NCBI RefSeq assembly: GCF_000744095.1
Contig: NZ_JQLI01000008.1
Location: 1,054,001 to 1,118,000 of the forward strand
Reading direction: 5' to 3'
From: Cupriavidus necator A5-1
GTDB lineage: Bacteria; Pseudomonadota; Gammaproteobacteria; Burkholderiales; Burkholderiaceae
Length of the DNA: 64,000 bases
Below are positions 44,911-53,945 of the stretch, piece after piece; the stretch's first letter is position 1, and every line of letters starts with the position of its first letter. The position numbers and the translations under genes are program-made. A model generated the notes under the pieces. The model was not told the DNA's origin and did not search any database. It was given only the letters and a program-made list of their open reading frames with translations.

Positions 44911-46329
44911 TCAGCTCACCGCGCGTTGGTCGTCGGACCAGCGGTGGCCCCTGCTGGCCGGCGGCATACCTTCGGCCGAGGTCCGCAGACCGTAATAGCT
45001 CTGCCAGGCAGCCAGCAGCCCCTCCTCGGTGACGTGCGGGGCGTTGCCGTGGTAGCGCACGCCGGAGGCGACGAGGCGCAGCAGGTCGCGCGGGATGCAG
45101 ACCAGCAGCGGCGTGTCGCTTGCGTAGTGCAGGCTGTCGACCAGGAAGTCGAACACCGCATCAGTGCTGGTCAGTCCGAAATCGTTGACGGTGCGCTGGT
45201 ACACCTCGCGGTAGTCGTCCACCGACAGCGCGCCCACATAGAGTTTGCTGCCAAGCCGGCGCAGGAACGCATCGTCTTCCAGCGCCGCGGGCTCCAGATT
45301 GGTGGAGAAAACCGGCCAGACGTCGAACGGCACCGAGAAGCGCACACCCGTCTGCAGCGTGAACATGTCGACACCGCGGTCCAGTGGCACGATCCAGCGG
45401 TTCAGCAGGTCGGTGACGCCGACGAGCTGCCGGCCCAGGTCGTCAACGATGTAGATGCCGTTGTTGGCCTTCATATGCGGGGGCGCCTGGTAAAAGCCTG
45501 CGGCGCGGTCGTAGCGCAGATCCAGCATGGACAGCGTGAGCTCGCCGCCTGACAGCACCACCGGCCGGTGGCACAGGACCCAGCGGCGGTCCAGTGAACG
45601 GCGCGCCAGCGAAGCCTCGCTTTCATCGAAGGGCACATGAACCAGCGGATCGAACACCTGGATGATCTCGCCGGCCACGGTGATGGCGTGCGGCACCGGC
45701 ACGGCGCCCGGCAGCAGCATGCCCAGGCGCTGCGCCAGGTAGGTTTTGCCGCTGCCCGCGGGGCCGTAGATCATCAGTGCGCGGCAGGTATTTAGCGCCA
45801 TGCCGATTGAATCCAGCAGACGGACCGGAATCACCAGGTCATGGAAGGCCGCGGTGACGTCCGCCTTGGTCACTGACGCGTGACTGACCGAGTGGCGTTT
45901 AACGGCATCGAGATAGGCATCCAGCGTGACCGGCGCGGCGCCGGTGTAGCTGCAGCGCGCCGAGGTTTCGGCTGCGCGCGTATAGCCGGCGTCCGTGAGG
46001 CGGAAGCGCACGTCCAGGTCGCTGGCACCGCGGTGTGCGATTTCCAGTAGGCGCTCGCGCACGGCGACGGCGGCAACCTCATTGACGACGGTGGCCGGCA
46101 GCTTGAGCGTGTCGGTCAGCACCGCGAGCGTAACGGTGCGGTGCAGGTAGGCCGCCTTCATCAGCAGGCCCAGCAACTGGGCAATCTCCAGCCCGGTATC
46201 CGCGACGGTACGCGGCAGCACATGGCAGGGTGGCAGCGGCACGGAGCCGTGGTCCGCGCTGGCATTCCTGCCGCCCGTGACCGCCTCCAGCAGCCGCGGT
46301 GTATTTCCCGTGTCGTGATGCTCGTTCAT
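44911..46329 (-). CDS. AAA+ ATPase of the tad locus, role unknown
   Basis: A 472-residue protein not among the core Tad components. Residues about 45-125 look like a winged-helix domain (AQLLGLLMKAAYLHRTVTLAVL, RFRLTDAGYTRAAE). The AAA+ domain has Walker A GPAGSGKTYLAQRL (about 188), a Walker B-like GIYIVDDLGRQ (about 290) and a sensor-1 asparagine in VFSTNLEP. It lies between the prepilin peptidase and rcpC genes, in the same direction, separated by only about 40-80 bp. This suggests a regulatory or remodelling role in pilus biogenesis, but the function is not established from sequence. Confidence 0.8.
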   Translation of the reverse strand: MNEHHDTGNTPRLLEAVTGGRNASADHGSVPLPPCHVLPRTVADTGLEIAQLLGLLMKAAYLHRTVTLAVLTDTLKLPATVVNEVAAVAVRERLLEIAHRGASDLDVRFRLTDAGYTRAAETSARCSYTGAAPVTLDAYLDAVKRHSVSHASVTKADVTAAFHDLVIPVRLLDSIGMALNTCRALMIYGPAGSGKTYLAQRLGMLLPGAVPVPHAITVAGEIIQVFDPLVHVPFDESEASLARRSLDRRWVLCHRPVVLSGGELTLSMLDLRYDRAAGFYQAPPHMKANNGIYIVDDLGRQLVGVTDLLNRWIVPLDRGVDMFTLQTGVRFSVPFDVWPVFSTNLEPAALEDDAFLRRLGSKLYVGALSVDDYREVYQRTVNDFGLTSTDAVFDFLVDSLHYASDTPLLVCIPRDLLRLVASGVRYHGNAPHVTEEGLLAAWQSYYGLRTSAEGMPPASRGHRWSDDQRAVS

Positions 46330-46407
46330 TGCCGTTCCCCGTTGCTGGTCTTCGTGTCCTGGTTTTTCAATGCCCCGCCACAGGCAGGTGCTGTTGTGTT
46401 GTCTGTG

Positions 46408-46941
46408 TCATGTGCTGGCAAAGAGCATGGCCAGCGTGCCGGCTGCGATGGATACCCCGTAGGGCATGGTGCCGGCGGAGGCTTCGGTATCGGGTTGCAC
46501 TGGCCTGGAGCCAGGCAGCACGGCGGCGAACAGCATGTGTCCAACGCGGAACAGGGTCGCTCTGGCTTGCCCGGTTACAAGTATCTGTATCAGCGCCCAG
46601 ACGCCGCCGATCACGAAGGTTGCCAGGGCGATCTTCAGGACCATGCCGGTGCCAAGCCATGCGCCCACGGCTGTCATGAGCTTGACGTCGCCGGCGGCCA
46701 TGCCGCGCATCAGGTAGAAGGGCAGGATGACGCCGAATCCTGTGAGCCAGCCCAGGGCCCAGGCCGACGCTCCGCCGGGCACGCCATGCATGGCAACCTG
46801 CACCGGCAGGGCAACGATCCATGCGCCGAACGTGAGCCAGTTCGGAATGCGCCGGCGATGCAGGTCGATGGCTGCGGCGGTGAGTACGATCGCGATGACG
46901 ATCGGACCGATAAAGGGGGAGAGCGTGGCGGTGGCGGACAT
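46408..46941 (-). CDS. tadV: Flp prepilin peptidase TadV (CpaA)
   Basis: Short type IV prepilin peptidase of 177 residues, all membrane helices, processing the two Flp pilins and the TadE-like proteins. The two catalytic aspartates are seen in AAAIDLHRRRIPNWL (D26) and in GMAAGDVKLMTA. The large cytoplasmic methylase domain of PilD is lacking, as usual for TadV. It starts 36 bp after the second pilin gene. Confidence 0.93.
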   Translation of the reverse strand: MSATATLSPFIGPIVIAIVLTAAAIDLHRRRIPNWLTFGAWIVALPVQVAMHGVPGGASAWALGWLTGFGVILPFYLMRGMAAGDVKLMTAVGAWLGTGMVLKIALATFVIGGVWALIQILVTGQARATLFRVGHMLFAAVLPGSRPVQPDTEASAGTMPYGVSIAAGTLAMLFAST

Positions 46942-46977
46942 GGCTGGATCGGCTCGCGTTCGTGGTCCGGCTGCCGG

Positions 46978-47160
46978 TCAGGGCAGCGATGACACCTTGG
47001 CAGCGATCGTGTTGTAAAGAGACCCGACTGCGTTGCCCAGCGCACTGACGCCACTGACGATTGCCATGGCGAGCAGCGCGCCGAGCAATGCGTATTCAAT
47101 CGACGTTACTCCGCGCTCATCGCGCAGAAACCGCTTCAAATGGGCATTGATCGTTGACAT
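46978..47160 (-). CDS. flp2: Flp pilin 2
   Basis: A 60-residue prepilin. The leader MSTINAHLKRFLRDERG is followed by the cleavage region G-VTSIEYALLGALLAMAIVSG with glutamate at +5 and tyrosine next to it, the Flp-pilin hallmark. GGAG lies before the ATG at 47160. It differs from the first pilin in the hydrophobic helix (IEYALLGALL rather than IEYGLIASLI). Confidence 0.93.
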   Translation of the reverse strand: MSTINAHLKRFLRDERGVTSIEYALLGALLAMAIVSGVSALGNAVGSLYNTIAAKVSSLP

Positions 47161-47248
47161 GCTGATCTCCGGATTCTGACGTTCGGAAGGGGGCGGCGGG
47201 CGTGGACCTTTCGGTCCACGCCTTGTGCTGCTTCGATTGCCGGTGTGC

Positions 47249-47428
47249 TTACGGCGTGACCAGCTTGGTTTGGATGTAGTCGAAGACTGCGTTGAGCTTG
47301 TTGCCAACGGTCTGCACCGAGACAATGATCACGACAGCAATCAGCGAGGCGATCAGGCCGTACTCGATGGCGGTGACGCCATCTTCATCACGGAGGAATT
47401 GCTTGACGGTGTGGGCGATGTGTTCCAT
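47249..47428 (-). CDS. flp1: Flp pilin 1
   Basis: A 59-residue prepilin beginning MEHIAHTVKQFLRDEDG, then GVTAIEYGLIASLIAVVIIVSV, the canonical Flp motif with E(+5)-Y(+6). It ends KLNAVFDYIQTKLVTP and TAA. AAAGGAGAT lies just before the ATG at 47428. First gene of the tad operon and probably the major pilin; 88 bp separates it from pilin 2. Confidence 0.95.
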   Translation of the reverse strand: MEHIAHTVKQFLRDEDGVTAIEYGLIASLIAVVIIVSVQTVGNKLNAVFDYIQTKLVTP

Positions 47429-48253
47429 GACTATCTCCTTTGATTGAGAGAAGGTGCTGCAGCGCTGCGAAGCGGCTGGCTGGATAGTTGCCGAAGCGCA
47501 GCAAGTTGGTAAGACTGCGAGACTGCGGTGTGGACGCTGAGCTGGTCAGCGCTGGAAGAAGCGGTGGCAGGGCGGGGCGCAGATGGCGCAGGCATGGAAC
47601 GGCCAGCGGCAAGGGCCGCCGTGCGAGTCACAGGAGCTGCGCGCCTGCAGCCGACGCTCGGCTGACACGTGCATGCACCGCGCGGCGTGCTGCACATGGC
47701 CTTTGCGGGCCAGGCAGCGGAATGGCGCGGTGCCGCTACCCCTGCTGGCGGCAGCGTGGCCGACATACCGGTGTGGCATCGCAAGTGGGCGGACAGCTCG
47801 CATGGCAAATTTCCCCGTATAGTTTTTTGCTTCTGATGCCGGCGAACGTTGCGCTGGCATTGCGGCTTTCCAGACTGCGGTGCCGCATGCCAGGTATAGG
47901 CAAAGTGCGGGCCAGCCCCGCGCAGACCGTTGTGTCATAAGGCTTTGCGGGTAGCGATGCAGGATGGCAGGGACCTCGCTGAGCCCGATAACCGCATCCT
48001 GGCCGTGCTTCGTTGCTTTGCGGAAACGCAGGCAGTTAACGCCATTTCCGCAGGCGCGACGGAAGGACTAGATCGACGGCTTGGCCATGTCGGCGAGGCG
48101 GGGGAGAATGCGCGGAAACCTCATCCGAAAGCATGAAGTGATGCCTGCGCGGATCTCCGCCATCTACTCCAGCCGGTGGCATTCGAGCGGACTTCCGCCC
48201 GCCTCCTCGACGTCGGCCAGACTGACGGACGAGGGCGGCAGATGGCGACCCAG

Positions 48254-48271
48254 CGTTTCCGGAGCGAAACG
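48254..48271. promoter_or_regulatory. CGTTTC-N6-GAAACG palindrome, copy 1
   Basis: Perfect 6-bp arms around CGGAGC. A second palindrome with identical arms and spacing is at 50843-50860; each is followed about 90-100 bp later by a GATTCA...GGAAACG element. Candidate binding site of an unidentified regulator. Confidence 0.45.
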
Positions 48272-48369
48272 TCACATCGCCGGGTGGACTCGCGGAATGC
48301 AGGGCAACATTCGTAGGCATGCACCGCAATCCCAGTGTGCAGGCGGCTCGCAGGCGTATGAGGTCGCAT

Positions 48370-48390
48370 GATTCAATGTGGAAACGTTGC
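48370..48390. promoter_or_regulatory. GATTCA-type conserved element, copy 1
   Basis: GATTCAATGTGGAAACG, followed by TTGC; matches the element at 50946-50967 (GATTCAGTTTGGAAACG) in 15 of 17 positions. Function unknown. Confidence 0.4.
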
Positions 48391-49005
48391 CTGCCCAAGC
48401 GCCGTTATCGATGCAGTCGCGGCCGCGGCCGTTGTTGGCCGTCATGCGTTCTGTTCTGCGTGGCTGGCTGCTGCGGACCTGCAGGCGTCGGGATGCCACC
48501 AGAAAGCCGCGATGCTTGCTGCCGACGGTGCTGAGGCGTGTTTGCGCGATACGCTGCGTAGCGTCCGGCTGTTGGCGCGCAGATGCAGGTCATCGATGGG
48601 GCGCAGCGATTTGCCGCAGTGGATATCGGGAATTGGCGAGCGTGGGATCCAGCGGAAGTGCAGCGGCGTCGCCCTGCAAGTTGCCGGGTTGACGGGATTG
48701 CGCAAGTCCCGTCATGACGGGACGTCTTGCCAGGCGGAGTGGCGGGAGAGACAGGCGTCAGCAGTGAACGTCGGCAACGCCTGAACCCTGATGGCGCTCC
48801 AGCGGCGCGTCATCAGATAGCGCAGTGCTGATGGCGTCAGAATCTGGTGCCCGGCGCGACTGCGGGAGCGCACGCTCCCGGCAGCCAACGCAGTGTGGCC
48901 AGCGGCTGTGTTCGAGGCAATGACGTGGCCAGCCATTGGATGGCCCACAACACGCCATCCACCGTTTGTCAGCGGGATACGCCGGGAGTCGGGGAAGCGA
49001 CGACC

Positions 49006-50475
49006 CTATTGTTCGCGGACGTAGGCTACGGCCACGGCATCCTCATGCACCTTTCGCCAGCCCGGCAGGTCGCGGATCACCTGTAACGCGGGACTTGACG
49101 GTTCCAGGACGGCCCAGCGGATCTTGTACTCCTGTATCAATGTCTTCAGGACCCTGGCATTGCCGGAATAGGCATCCATATAGCGGCGGACGAATTTATC
49201 GCCGTAAAGGTCTGCGCGGCCGTCGATGACCGGCGCGATGCCGGAGAAGATCAGATAGCCTCCGAAGTTGTAGCTATTGAACACCGGCCCGGAGCCACCC
49301 GCTGCCATGGCTGCGCGGACTGCGTCCCTGGGTAGCGACGGGTCCTGGCCACGGTTGATGCCTCTTGCAAGGAAGACGATGCTTGAGAGGAAGAGCACGG
49401 TGGAGAGGATAGTGATTACCTGTAGACACCTGAGTGAGAGTCTTGCCTTTACCTCCGGACGAATGGCCGCGCGCAGCTGAGAGCCGACGGAAGGCATCAG
49501 CAGGAGCGGGGCAAGCAGCCCGGGAAGCTCGGCATAGCGCACGGATGTCAGGGCAAGATAAACAAGCCAGAAGGACATCGCTATCCTGGTCGGGGGCAAG
49601 CGAAACCCGAAGTAGAGGGCGCCGAACAGCACGAAGCCGAGCCACAGCACTATCGGCTGGAGCAACCGGATTTCCGGCGGCTGCCATTCGCTGATGATGC
49701 TGAGCGTAAAGGTCATTTCGGAAACATGGAAGGGAAAGAGCAGGCCGTCCACGCCGTTTGGCGTCATCAGGCCGGCCAGCAACGTGAGTGCCAGGAACGG
49801 TGCCCATGCCTTCGCGCTCTGGCGTGGATTGCCTTCGGTAAGCACGGCTTCCAGCGCCAGGGCGCCCGCCAGCACGATGCCGAGCAGGAAACTGGCATGC
49901 AGGTTCGCCCAGGCCAGCATGGCAACAAGCAGCCACAGGCTTGGCCGTTTGCCTTGCTCACGCGCCATGACCAGGTAGTAGACCCAGATCACCATCAGCG
50001 GCCAGGCCAGCGTGTGGGGGCGCGCCAGCAGGTGCTGAGCCAGCGTCAGGAAAGCCAGTACCGCGCCGGTGAACGCATGCAGCGGCTCGATATAGCGCAG
50101 CAGGAACCGCAGCAGAACGGTCAGGGCGACGCTGGTTGCCAGCGCGGTGAGCAGCACCGGCCCGGCCCAGCCAAGCCATCCATAGGATGTTGCCAGGATG
50201 ACCTCGGCCAGCCACTCATGGGGAATCCACTTGGCGCCCCGGAAAGAGAAGGAGAACGGATCTGTTGTTGGCACTGCCTGGTTGGCAATGATCCAGTTCC
50301 CGGCGGCAATGTGCCAGAGGGTGTCCGCGTCGGCCAGTAGCCGGACGCCAATGAAGGCAAGGATCGAGAACAAGCTCAGGCCGAAGACGGAAAGCCAGAA
50401 CCACTGTCTTGTGGCGGCCTTTCGGAGCAGGCTTTCCCCGTTCGTCGTCTCGACCCAGGTCGTGGTGAGTTTCAT
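49006..50475 (-). CDS. Polytopic membrane protein, GT-C-like
   Basis: A 489-residue protein with about eleven hydrophobic helices and a short C-terminal soluble part (PVIDGRADLYGDKFVRRYMDAY). The first periplasmic loop contains DADTLWHIAAGNWIIANQAVP and the following HEWLAEV, resembling the acidic first-loop signature of GT-C glycosyltransferases that use lipid-linked sugars. I do not recognise a named family. It is divergent from the GT87-like gene and close to GtrB and GtrA genes, so a role in building a surface glycan or glycosylating an exported protein (perhaps pilin) is plausible but inferred. Confidence 0.75.
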   Translation of the reverse strand: MKLTTTWVETTNGESLLRKAATRQWFWLSVFGLSLFSILAFIGVRLLADADTLWHIAAGNWIIANQAVPTTDPFSFSFRGAKWIPHEWLAEVILATSYGWLGWAGPVLLTALATSVALTVLLRFLLRYIEPLHAFTGAVLAFLTLAQHLLARPHTLAWPLMVIWVYYLVMAREQGKRPSLWLLVAMLAWANLHASFLLGIVLAGALALEAVLTEGNPRQSAKAWAPFLALTLLAGLMTPNGVDGLLFPFHVSEMTFTLSIISEWQPPEIRLLQPIVLWLGFVLFGALYFGFRLPPTRIAMSFWLVYLALTSVRYAELPGLLAPLLLMPSVGSQLRAAIRPEVKARLSLRCLQVITILSTVLFLSSIVFLARGINRGQDPSLPRDAVRAAMAAGGSGPVFNSYNFGGYLIFSGIAPVIDGRADLYGDKFVRRYMDAYSGNARVLKTLIQEYKIRWAVLEPSSPALQVIRDLPGWRKVHEDAVAVAYVREQ

Positions 50476-50842
50476 GGCGTCTCGCGATGGCTGTAGTGCT
50501 TACCGGATCTGCCCGCCGAGGCAGGGCGCAGTCGCCCGTTATCGCAAAATGCGAGCCATCGCTGCAAACGCCTTTGTCTTCCGTGGGGTTGCGTTCCATA
50601 GGTGCGCGCCATGCCGGCTTGTGGCCAACGTGCCCGTCCTGTCGTTTCCAGGACGAATCGTGCTTATTTCCTCCGATCCTCGTTGCCGCGAGCAGGGCTG
50701 CTCGCGCGCAGGGCCATTTCTGCGCCAAAAGTATGAGTCGGGTCGCGTGGCACACGGTGCGTTTGGCGGATGTGGATGCCCAATCGCGCGTCACTGACTC
50801 GCAAAGGATGGTGTGTCGGGTAGCAAGCCAGGAGGTGGCCGA

Positions 50843-50860
50843 CGTTTCAGCCGGGAAACG
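50843..50860. promoter_or_regulatory. CGTTTC-N6-GAAACG palindrome, copy 2
   Basis: Perfect 6-bp arms around AGCCGG, identical in arms and spacing to 48254-48271. It lies about 370 bp upstream of the minus-strand GT-C-like gene and about 270 bp upstream of the plus-strand GT87-like gene. Confidence 0.45.
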
Positions 50861-50945
50861 CGCCGCGCTGCGGCTGGGGTGCTGCACCTCGATCAACGCC
50901 GGAAGAACTGGAGTGACACGCGGGAATACGGTCAAAGCCGGCTGT

Positions 50946-50967
50946 GATTCAGTTTGGAAACGCTTGC
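50946..50967. promoter_or_regulatory. GATTCA-type conserved element, copy 2
   Basis: GATTCAGTTTGGAAACG followed by CTTGC, 86 bp beyond the palindrome at 50843-50860. See the first copy at 48370-48390. Confidence 0.4.
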
Positions 50968-51127
50968 GCAAACCAGTTTTTGTCGCCGGTTCAGGGCTTT
51001 GATTCTGCTTGTATATCGGTGGCCTCCTGACCAGAATGGAGCGAATACATCGAGGCATCGCCGCGGCATTCTTTAAAAAAAATGCATGGGCCGGTGGTAC
51101 TACAGAACAACATAAGAACGGGGAACG

Positions 51128-52366
51128 ATGAGCCTGGACCATAGCCCGGAAGCTACGCCGGCATCCGTGACGTTGCAACATTGGCTCGGCCTGGAGCGAG
51201 TCAAGGTCTACAGCATTGCCATGCTGATCGCCTATGGCGGAATGATCCTCCTATGGGGCTTGAGAACGAAGGGCTTCACCGCGGATTCGGTGGGCCGCCC
51301 TGGCGTAGACTTCTCGGCCTTCTGGAGTGCGTCTTACCTGGCTCTGAAAGGGCATGCTGCCGAGGTCTATGACTACGAAAAGTTGCGGCCTGTGATTGCC
51401 GCATTCGGTGCGGTGAAAGGGGGAGGGCAGTTCTATCTGCCGTGGGCCTATCCCCCGATGTTCCTGTTGTTTGTCATGCCGTTGGCCTTGTTGCCGTTTG
51501 CAGCGAGCTATCTTCTCTTCATTGGCAGCACGGCAGCCATTTACATTGGCGCACTTATCAGGATCCTGGACATTCCCGGCGTGCGGCGCCGCGCGGTGTG
51601 GCTACCCGTTTTGGCCTCTCCAGCTCTCCATGAGGCCGCGATAATGGGGCAGAACTCGTTGCTGACAGCTGGACTGGCCGCTTGGGGGCTAATCCACCTA
51701 AGAGCGCGACCTGTACTGTCGGGCGTCCTGATCGGATTGCTGTGCATCAAGCCGCAGCTGGCGCTGTTGCTCCCTGTGGCATTGGTGGCGGACGGGGCAT
51801 GGAAGACATTTTTCATCGCCGCAGCGACGGCCGCCGCGGTGGCAGCGTGCAGTATTGCCGTTTGCGGCTGGGAAACCATACCCGCGTTCCTTGAGGCCGG
51901 TGCGGCTTTTCGGGAGACAGTATTAGAGCAAGGTGGAAACGGATGGCGCTTTTGCCCGTCGATCTTTTCGATGTTGCGCATGGCAGAGGCACCAGTGACC
52001 GTCGCGTACTTGATTCATGGCGTATGCGCGGCTTTCGCAATCTGGGCTGTGTTCAGAGTCTGGCGAGGTCGAAATTCAACAGCACTGCGTATTGCCGCCA
52101 TGGCAGCTGCCACCCTCCTGGTAAGCCCATACATTTGGTACTACGAGCTGACCTGGCTTGGGATAGCGATTGCCGGCTTGGCGGTCGATGGTGTGCGGCG
52201 CGGCTGGATGACGGGGGAGCGCGAACTGCTGGTGGTGGCTTGGCTACTGCCATTGATACTGAGCATGAATCAGGTAATCAACTTGCCCCAGATCGGGCCC
52301 ATCGTGACGCTGCTGCTGCTGATGATGATTCTGCGAAGGACGTGGACGGGGAGTAGGTCGGATTGA
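51128..52366 (+). CDS. GT87 (DUF2029)-like membrane glycosyltransferase
   Basis: A 412-residue polytopic protein of the GT-C fold. The first loop GRPGVDFSAFWSASYLALKG followed by YLPWAYPPMFLLFVMPLALL matches GT87 polyprenyl-phosphate-mannose-type transferases, with D in GVDF as likely catalytic acid. About ten hydrophobic helices follow. It precedes the GtrB-like gene by about 140 bp on the same strand; GtrB-type enzymes make the lipid-linked sugar donor that a GT-C enzyme uses, so the two may act together. Confidence 0.82.
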   Translation: MSLDHSPEATPASVTLQHWLGLERVKVYSIAMLIAYGGMILLWGLRTKGFTADSVGRPGVDFSAFWSASYLALKGHAAEVYDYEKLRPVIAAFGAVKGGGQFYLPWAYPPMFLLFVMPLALLPFAASYLLFIGSTAAIYIGALIRILDIPGVRRRAVWLPVLASPALHEAAIMGQNSLLTAGLAAWGLIHLRARPVLSGVLIGLLCIKPQLALLLPVALVADGAWKTFFIAAATAAAVAACSIAVCGWETIPAFLEAGAAFRETVLEQGGNGWRFCPSIFSMLRMAEAPVTVAYLIHGVCAAFAIWAVFRVWRGRNSTALRIAAMAAATLLVSPYIWYYELTWLGIAIAGLAVDGVRRGWMTGERELLVVAWLLPLILSMNQVINLPQIGPIVTLLLLMMILRRTWTGSRSD

Positions 52367-52504
52367 CTTGCTGATGTTGCGGCTCCGGACGGCTGCATCG
52401 TTGGCCGTGTTCTCTGTAATCCTATTCACCTTAGAAGAAGCAACGTGCGTGAAAACGCCATTGAGACTGCGTATGCGCTGGCCGCGCCGCCTCGGGAGGG
52501 AATC

Positions 52505-53524
52505 ATGTCGGGTCCATACGATGTCAGGCTGCTTTCTCTGGTTGTGCCTTGCTACAACGAGTCCGAGAGCATAGGGAAATTCTTTGATTGCGTGATGCCG
52601 ATACTGGAGACCATCGACCGGATCCGCTTCGAGATCGTGCTGGTGAATGACGGCAGTACGGACGATACGCTGGACCAGCTGCTCGCGTATTCGCGCAAGG
52701 ACGAACGCGTGCGCGTGGTGGACCTGACGCGGAATTTTGGCAAGGAGGCGGCCTTGACCGCCGGGCTGGACGAAGCCCTTGGCGATGCCGTCATTCCGAT
52801 CGACGTTGATTTGCAGGACCCGCCCTCACTGATCCCGGAGCTGGTCGCGCGCTGGCGGGCGGGGGCCGAGGTCGTGCTGGCACAACGGAGCAGACGCGCA
52901 TGCGATTCCTGGCTCAAGCGCGTGACGGCGGCAAGCTATTACCGTATCCATAACCGGCTCTCCGACCTGAAGCTGCCGGTGAACGTTGGCGATTTCCGCC
53001 TGATGGACCGGGTGGTGATCAATGCGCTCAAGCAATTGCCGGAGAGACACCGCTTCATGAAAGGCTTGTTTGCCTGGGTGGGCTACAAGACCGCCATCGT
53101 CCGCTACGAGCGTGAGCCGCGCACTGCGGGCCGCTCAAAGTTCTCGGGCTGGCGCTTGTGGAACCTTGCGCTCGAGGGAATCACTAGCTTCAGCACGCTA
53201 CCGTTGCGCAGCTGGACATATATCGGGCTGCTGATCGCGTTCGGGGCATTTTGTTATGGCGCTTTCATTGTGGGGCGGACGTTGATATTCGGGGTGGATG
53301 TCCCTGGTTATGCGTCGCTGCTCTCGATCGTGCTGTTCCTGGGCGGTATCCAGCTGATCGGACTTGGGGTGGTCGGCGAATATATCGGCCGCATCTATGA
53401 TGAAGCTAAGGGCCGGCCGATCTACCTAGTGCGACGCCGTTACCAGGAGTCCGGCCAGGACCGGCAACTTGCCACGGGAAGGCGGGTCATCCGGCTTGAG
53501 CGCGGGGCAGGCAACGGACGTTGA
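52505..53524 (+). CDS. GtrB-like family 2 glycosyltransferase (polyprenyl-phosphate sugar synthase)
   Basis: A 339-residue enzyme that probably transfers a sugar from a nucleotide donor to undecaprenyl phosphate at the inner membrane. The GT-A domain shows LSLVVPCYNESESIG, IVLVNDGSTDDTLD, LTRNFGKEAALTAGLDEA and PIDVDLQDPP, including the DxD-type DVDLQD. Two C-terminal membrane helices follow (YIGLLIAFGAFCYGAFIVG and LLSIVLFLGGIQLIGLGVVG), ending in the conserved GEYIGRIYDEAKGRPIYLV. GGGAGGG lies before ATG 52505; a longer in-frame start at 52445 is less likely. Confidence 0.92.
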   Translation: MSGPYDVRLLSLVVPCYNESESIGKFFDCVMPILETIDRIRFEIVLVNDGSTDDTLDQLLAYSRKDERVRVVDLTRNFGKEAALTAGLDEALGDAVIPIDVDLQDPPSLIPELVARWRAGAEVVLAQRSRRACDSWLKRVTAASYYRIHNRLSDLKLPVNVGDFRLMDRVVINALKQLPERHRFMKGLFAWVGYKTAIVRYEREPRTAGRSKFSGWRLWNLALEGITSFSTLPLRSWTYIGLLIAFGAFCYGAFIVGRTLIFGVDVPGYASLLSIVLFLGGIQLIGLGVVGEYIGRIYDEAKGRPIYLVRRRYQESGQDRQLATGRRVIRLERGAGNGR

Positions 53525-53555
53525 TGTCAGGCACGGCCCGGGGCAAGGGCCTGTC

Positions 53556-53945
53556 CTATTCCCGATACGTCCAGCTCCGGTGCGCAAGGTAGGTGAAGGC
53601 CGGCACTGTCAGCACGATGCAGGCCAGTCCTGTCCAGTACGTGGCGCCGAGAAACTGCGCCGTCCATGAAATGGCTGTGGTCAGGCTTAATCCAAGCAGC
53701 GATACGCCGGCAAAGCGGCCCAGGGTCCGGTTGCGCAGCCGTGACGAGAAGCTCCAGAGGGTGTTGAGCAGGTAGGAGCAAGCAGTCGCGCACAGGAAGG
53801 CCACACAGTTTGCAGCGACCGGTGAAACCCCCATTGCACTGACCAGTGTCGCGGTGACGGCGACATGGACGCCTGTTGAGCTTGCACCCGACACCAGGAA
53901 CCGCGCGAGCCTGTGCAGTTCAGGCGCGCTGTCACCGGCTTTCAC
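53556..53945 (-). CDS. GtrA-like membrane protein
   Basis: A 129-residue four-helix protein of the GtrA/DPMS3 family, thought to help flip lipid-linked sugars across the membrane. Typical features: RFLVSGASSTGVHVAVTATL, the ANCVAFLCATACSYLLNTLWSF helix with the conserved N-x-x-W-x-F, and the C-terminal YLAHRSWTYRE. It is convergent with the GtrB-like gene and overlaps the upstream methyltransferase gene by an ATGA junction. Confidence 0.9.
   Translation of the reverse strand: MKAGDSAPELHRLARFLVSGASSTGVHVAVTATLVSAMGVSPVAANCVAFLCATACSYLLNTLWSFSSRLRNRTLGRFAGVSLLGLSLTTAISWTAQFLGATYWTGLACIVLTVPAFTYLAHRSWTYRE

Larger units (their letters stand above)
47429..49005. other. Long gene-poor region upstream of the tad operon
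   Basis: About 1.6 kb between flp1 and the GT-C-like gene, with no frame showing family features on either strand. It must contain the promoter of the tad operon. Notable structures are a GCGGAAA...TTTCCGC inverted repeat near 48018-48049 and the palindrome/GATTCA pair at 48254-48390 that recurs at 50843-50967. Confidence 0.6.
50476..51127. other. Divergent intergenic region between two membrane glycosyltransferase-like genes
   Basis: 650 bp without a credible gene. It contains the second palindrome (50843-50860) and GATTCA element (50946-50967), and near 51066-51085 an A-rich segment before the GT87-like gene. The start-proximal GGGGAACG lies directly before ATG 51128. Confidence 0.5.

Noticed and set aside
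47930..48784. Several short frames upstream of flp1
   Set aside because: They overlap on both strands, lack conserved sequence, and contain the regulatory-looking palindromes.
50612..50627. Possible sigma-54 promoter before the GT-C-like gene
   Set aside because: The GG-N10-GC spacing is present on the minus strand, but the flanking bases match the consensus poorly; such matches are frequent in GC-rich DNA.
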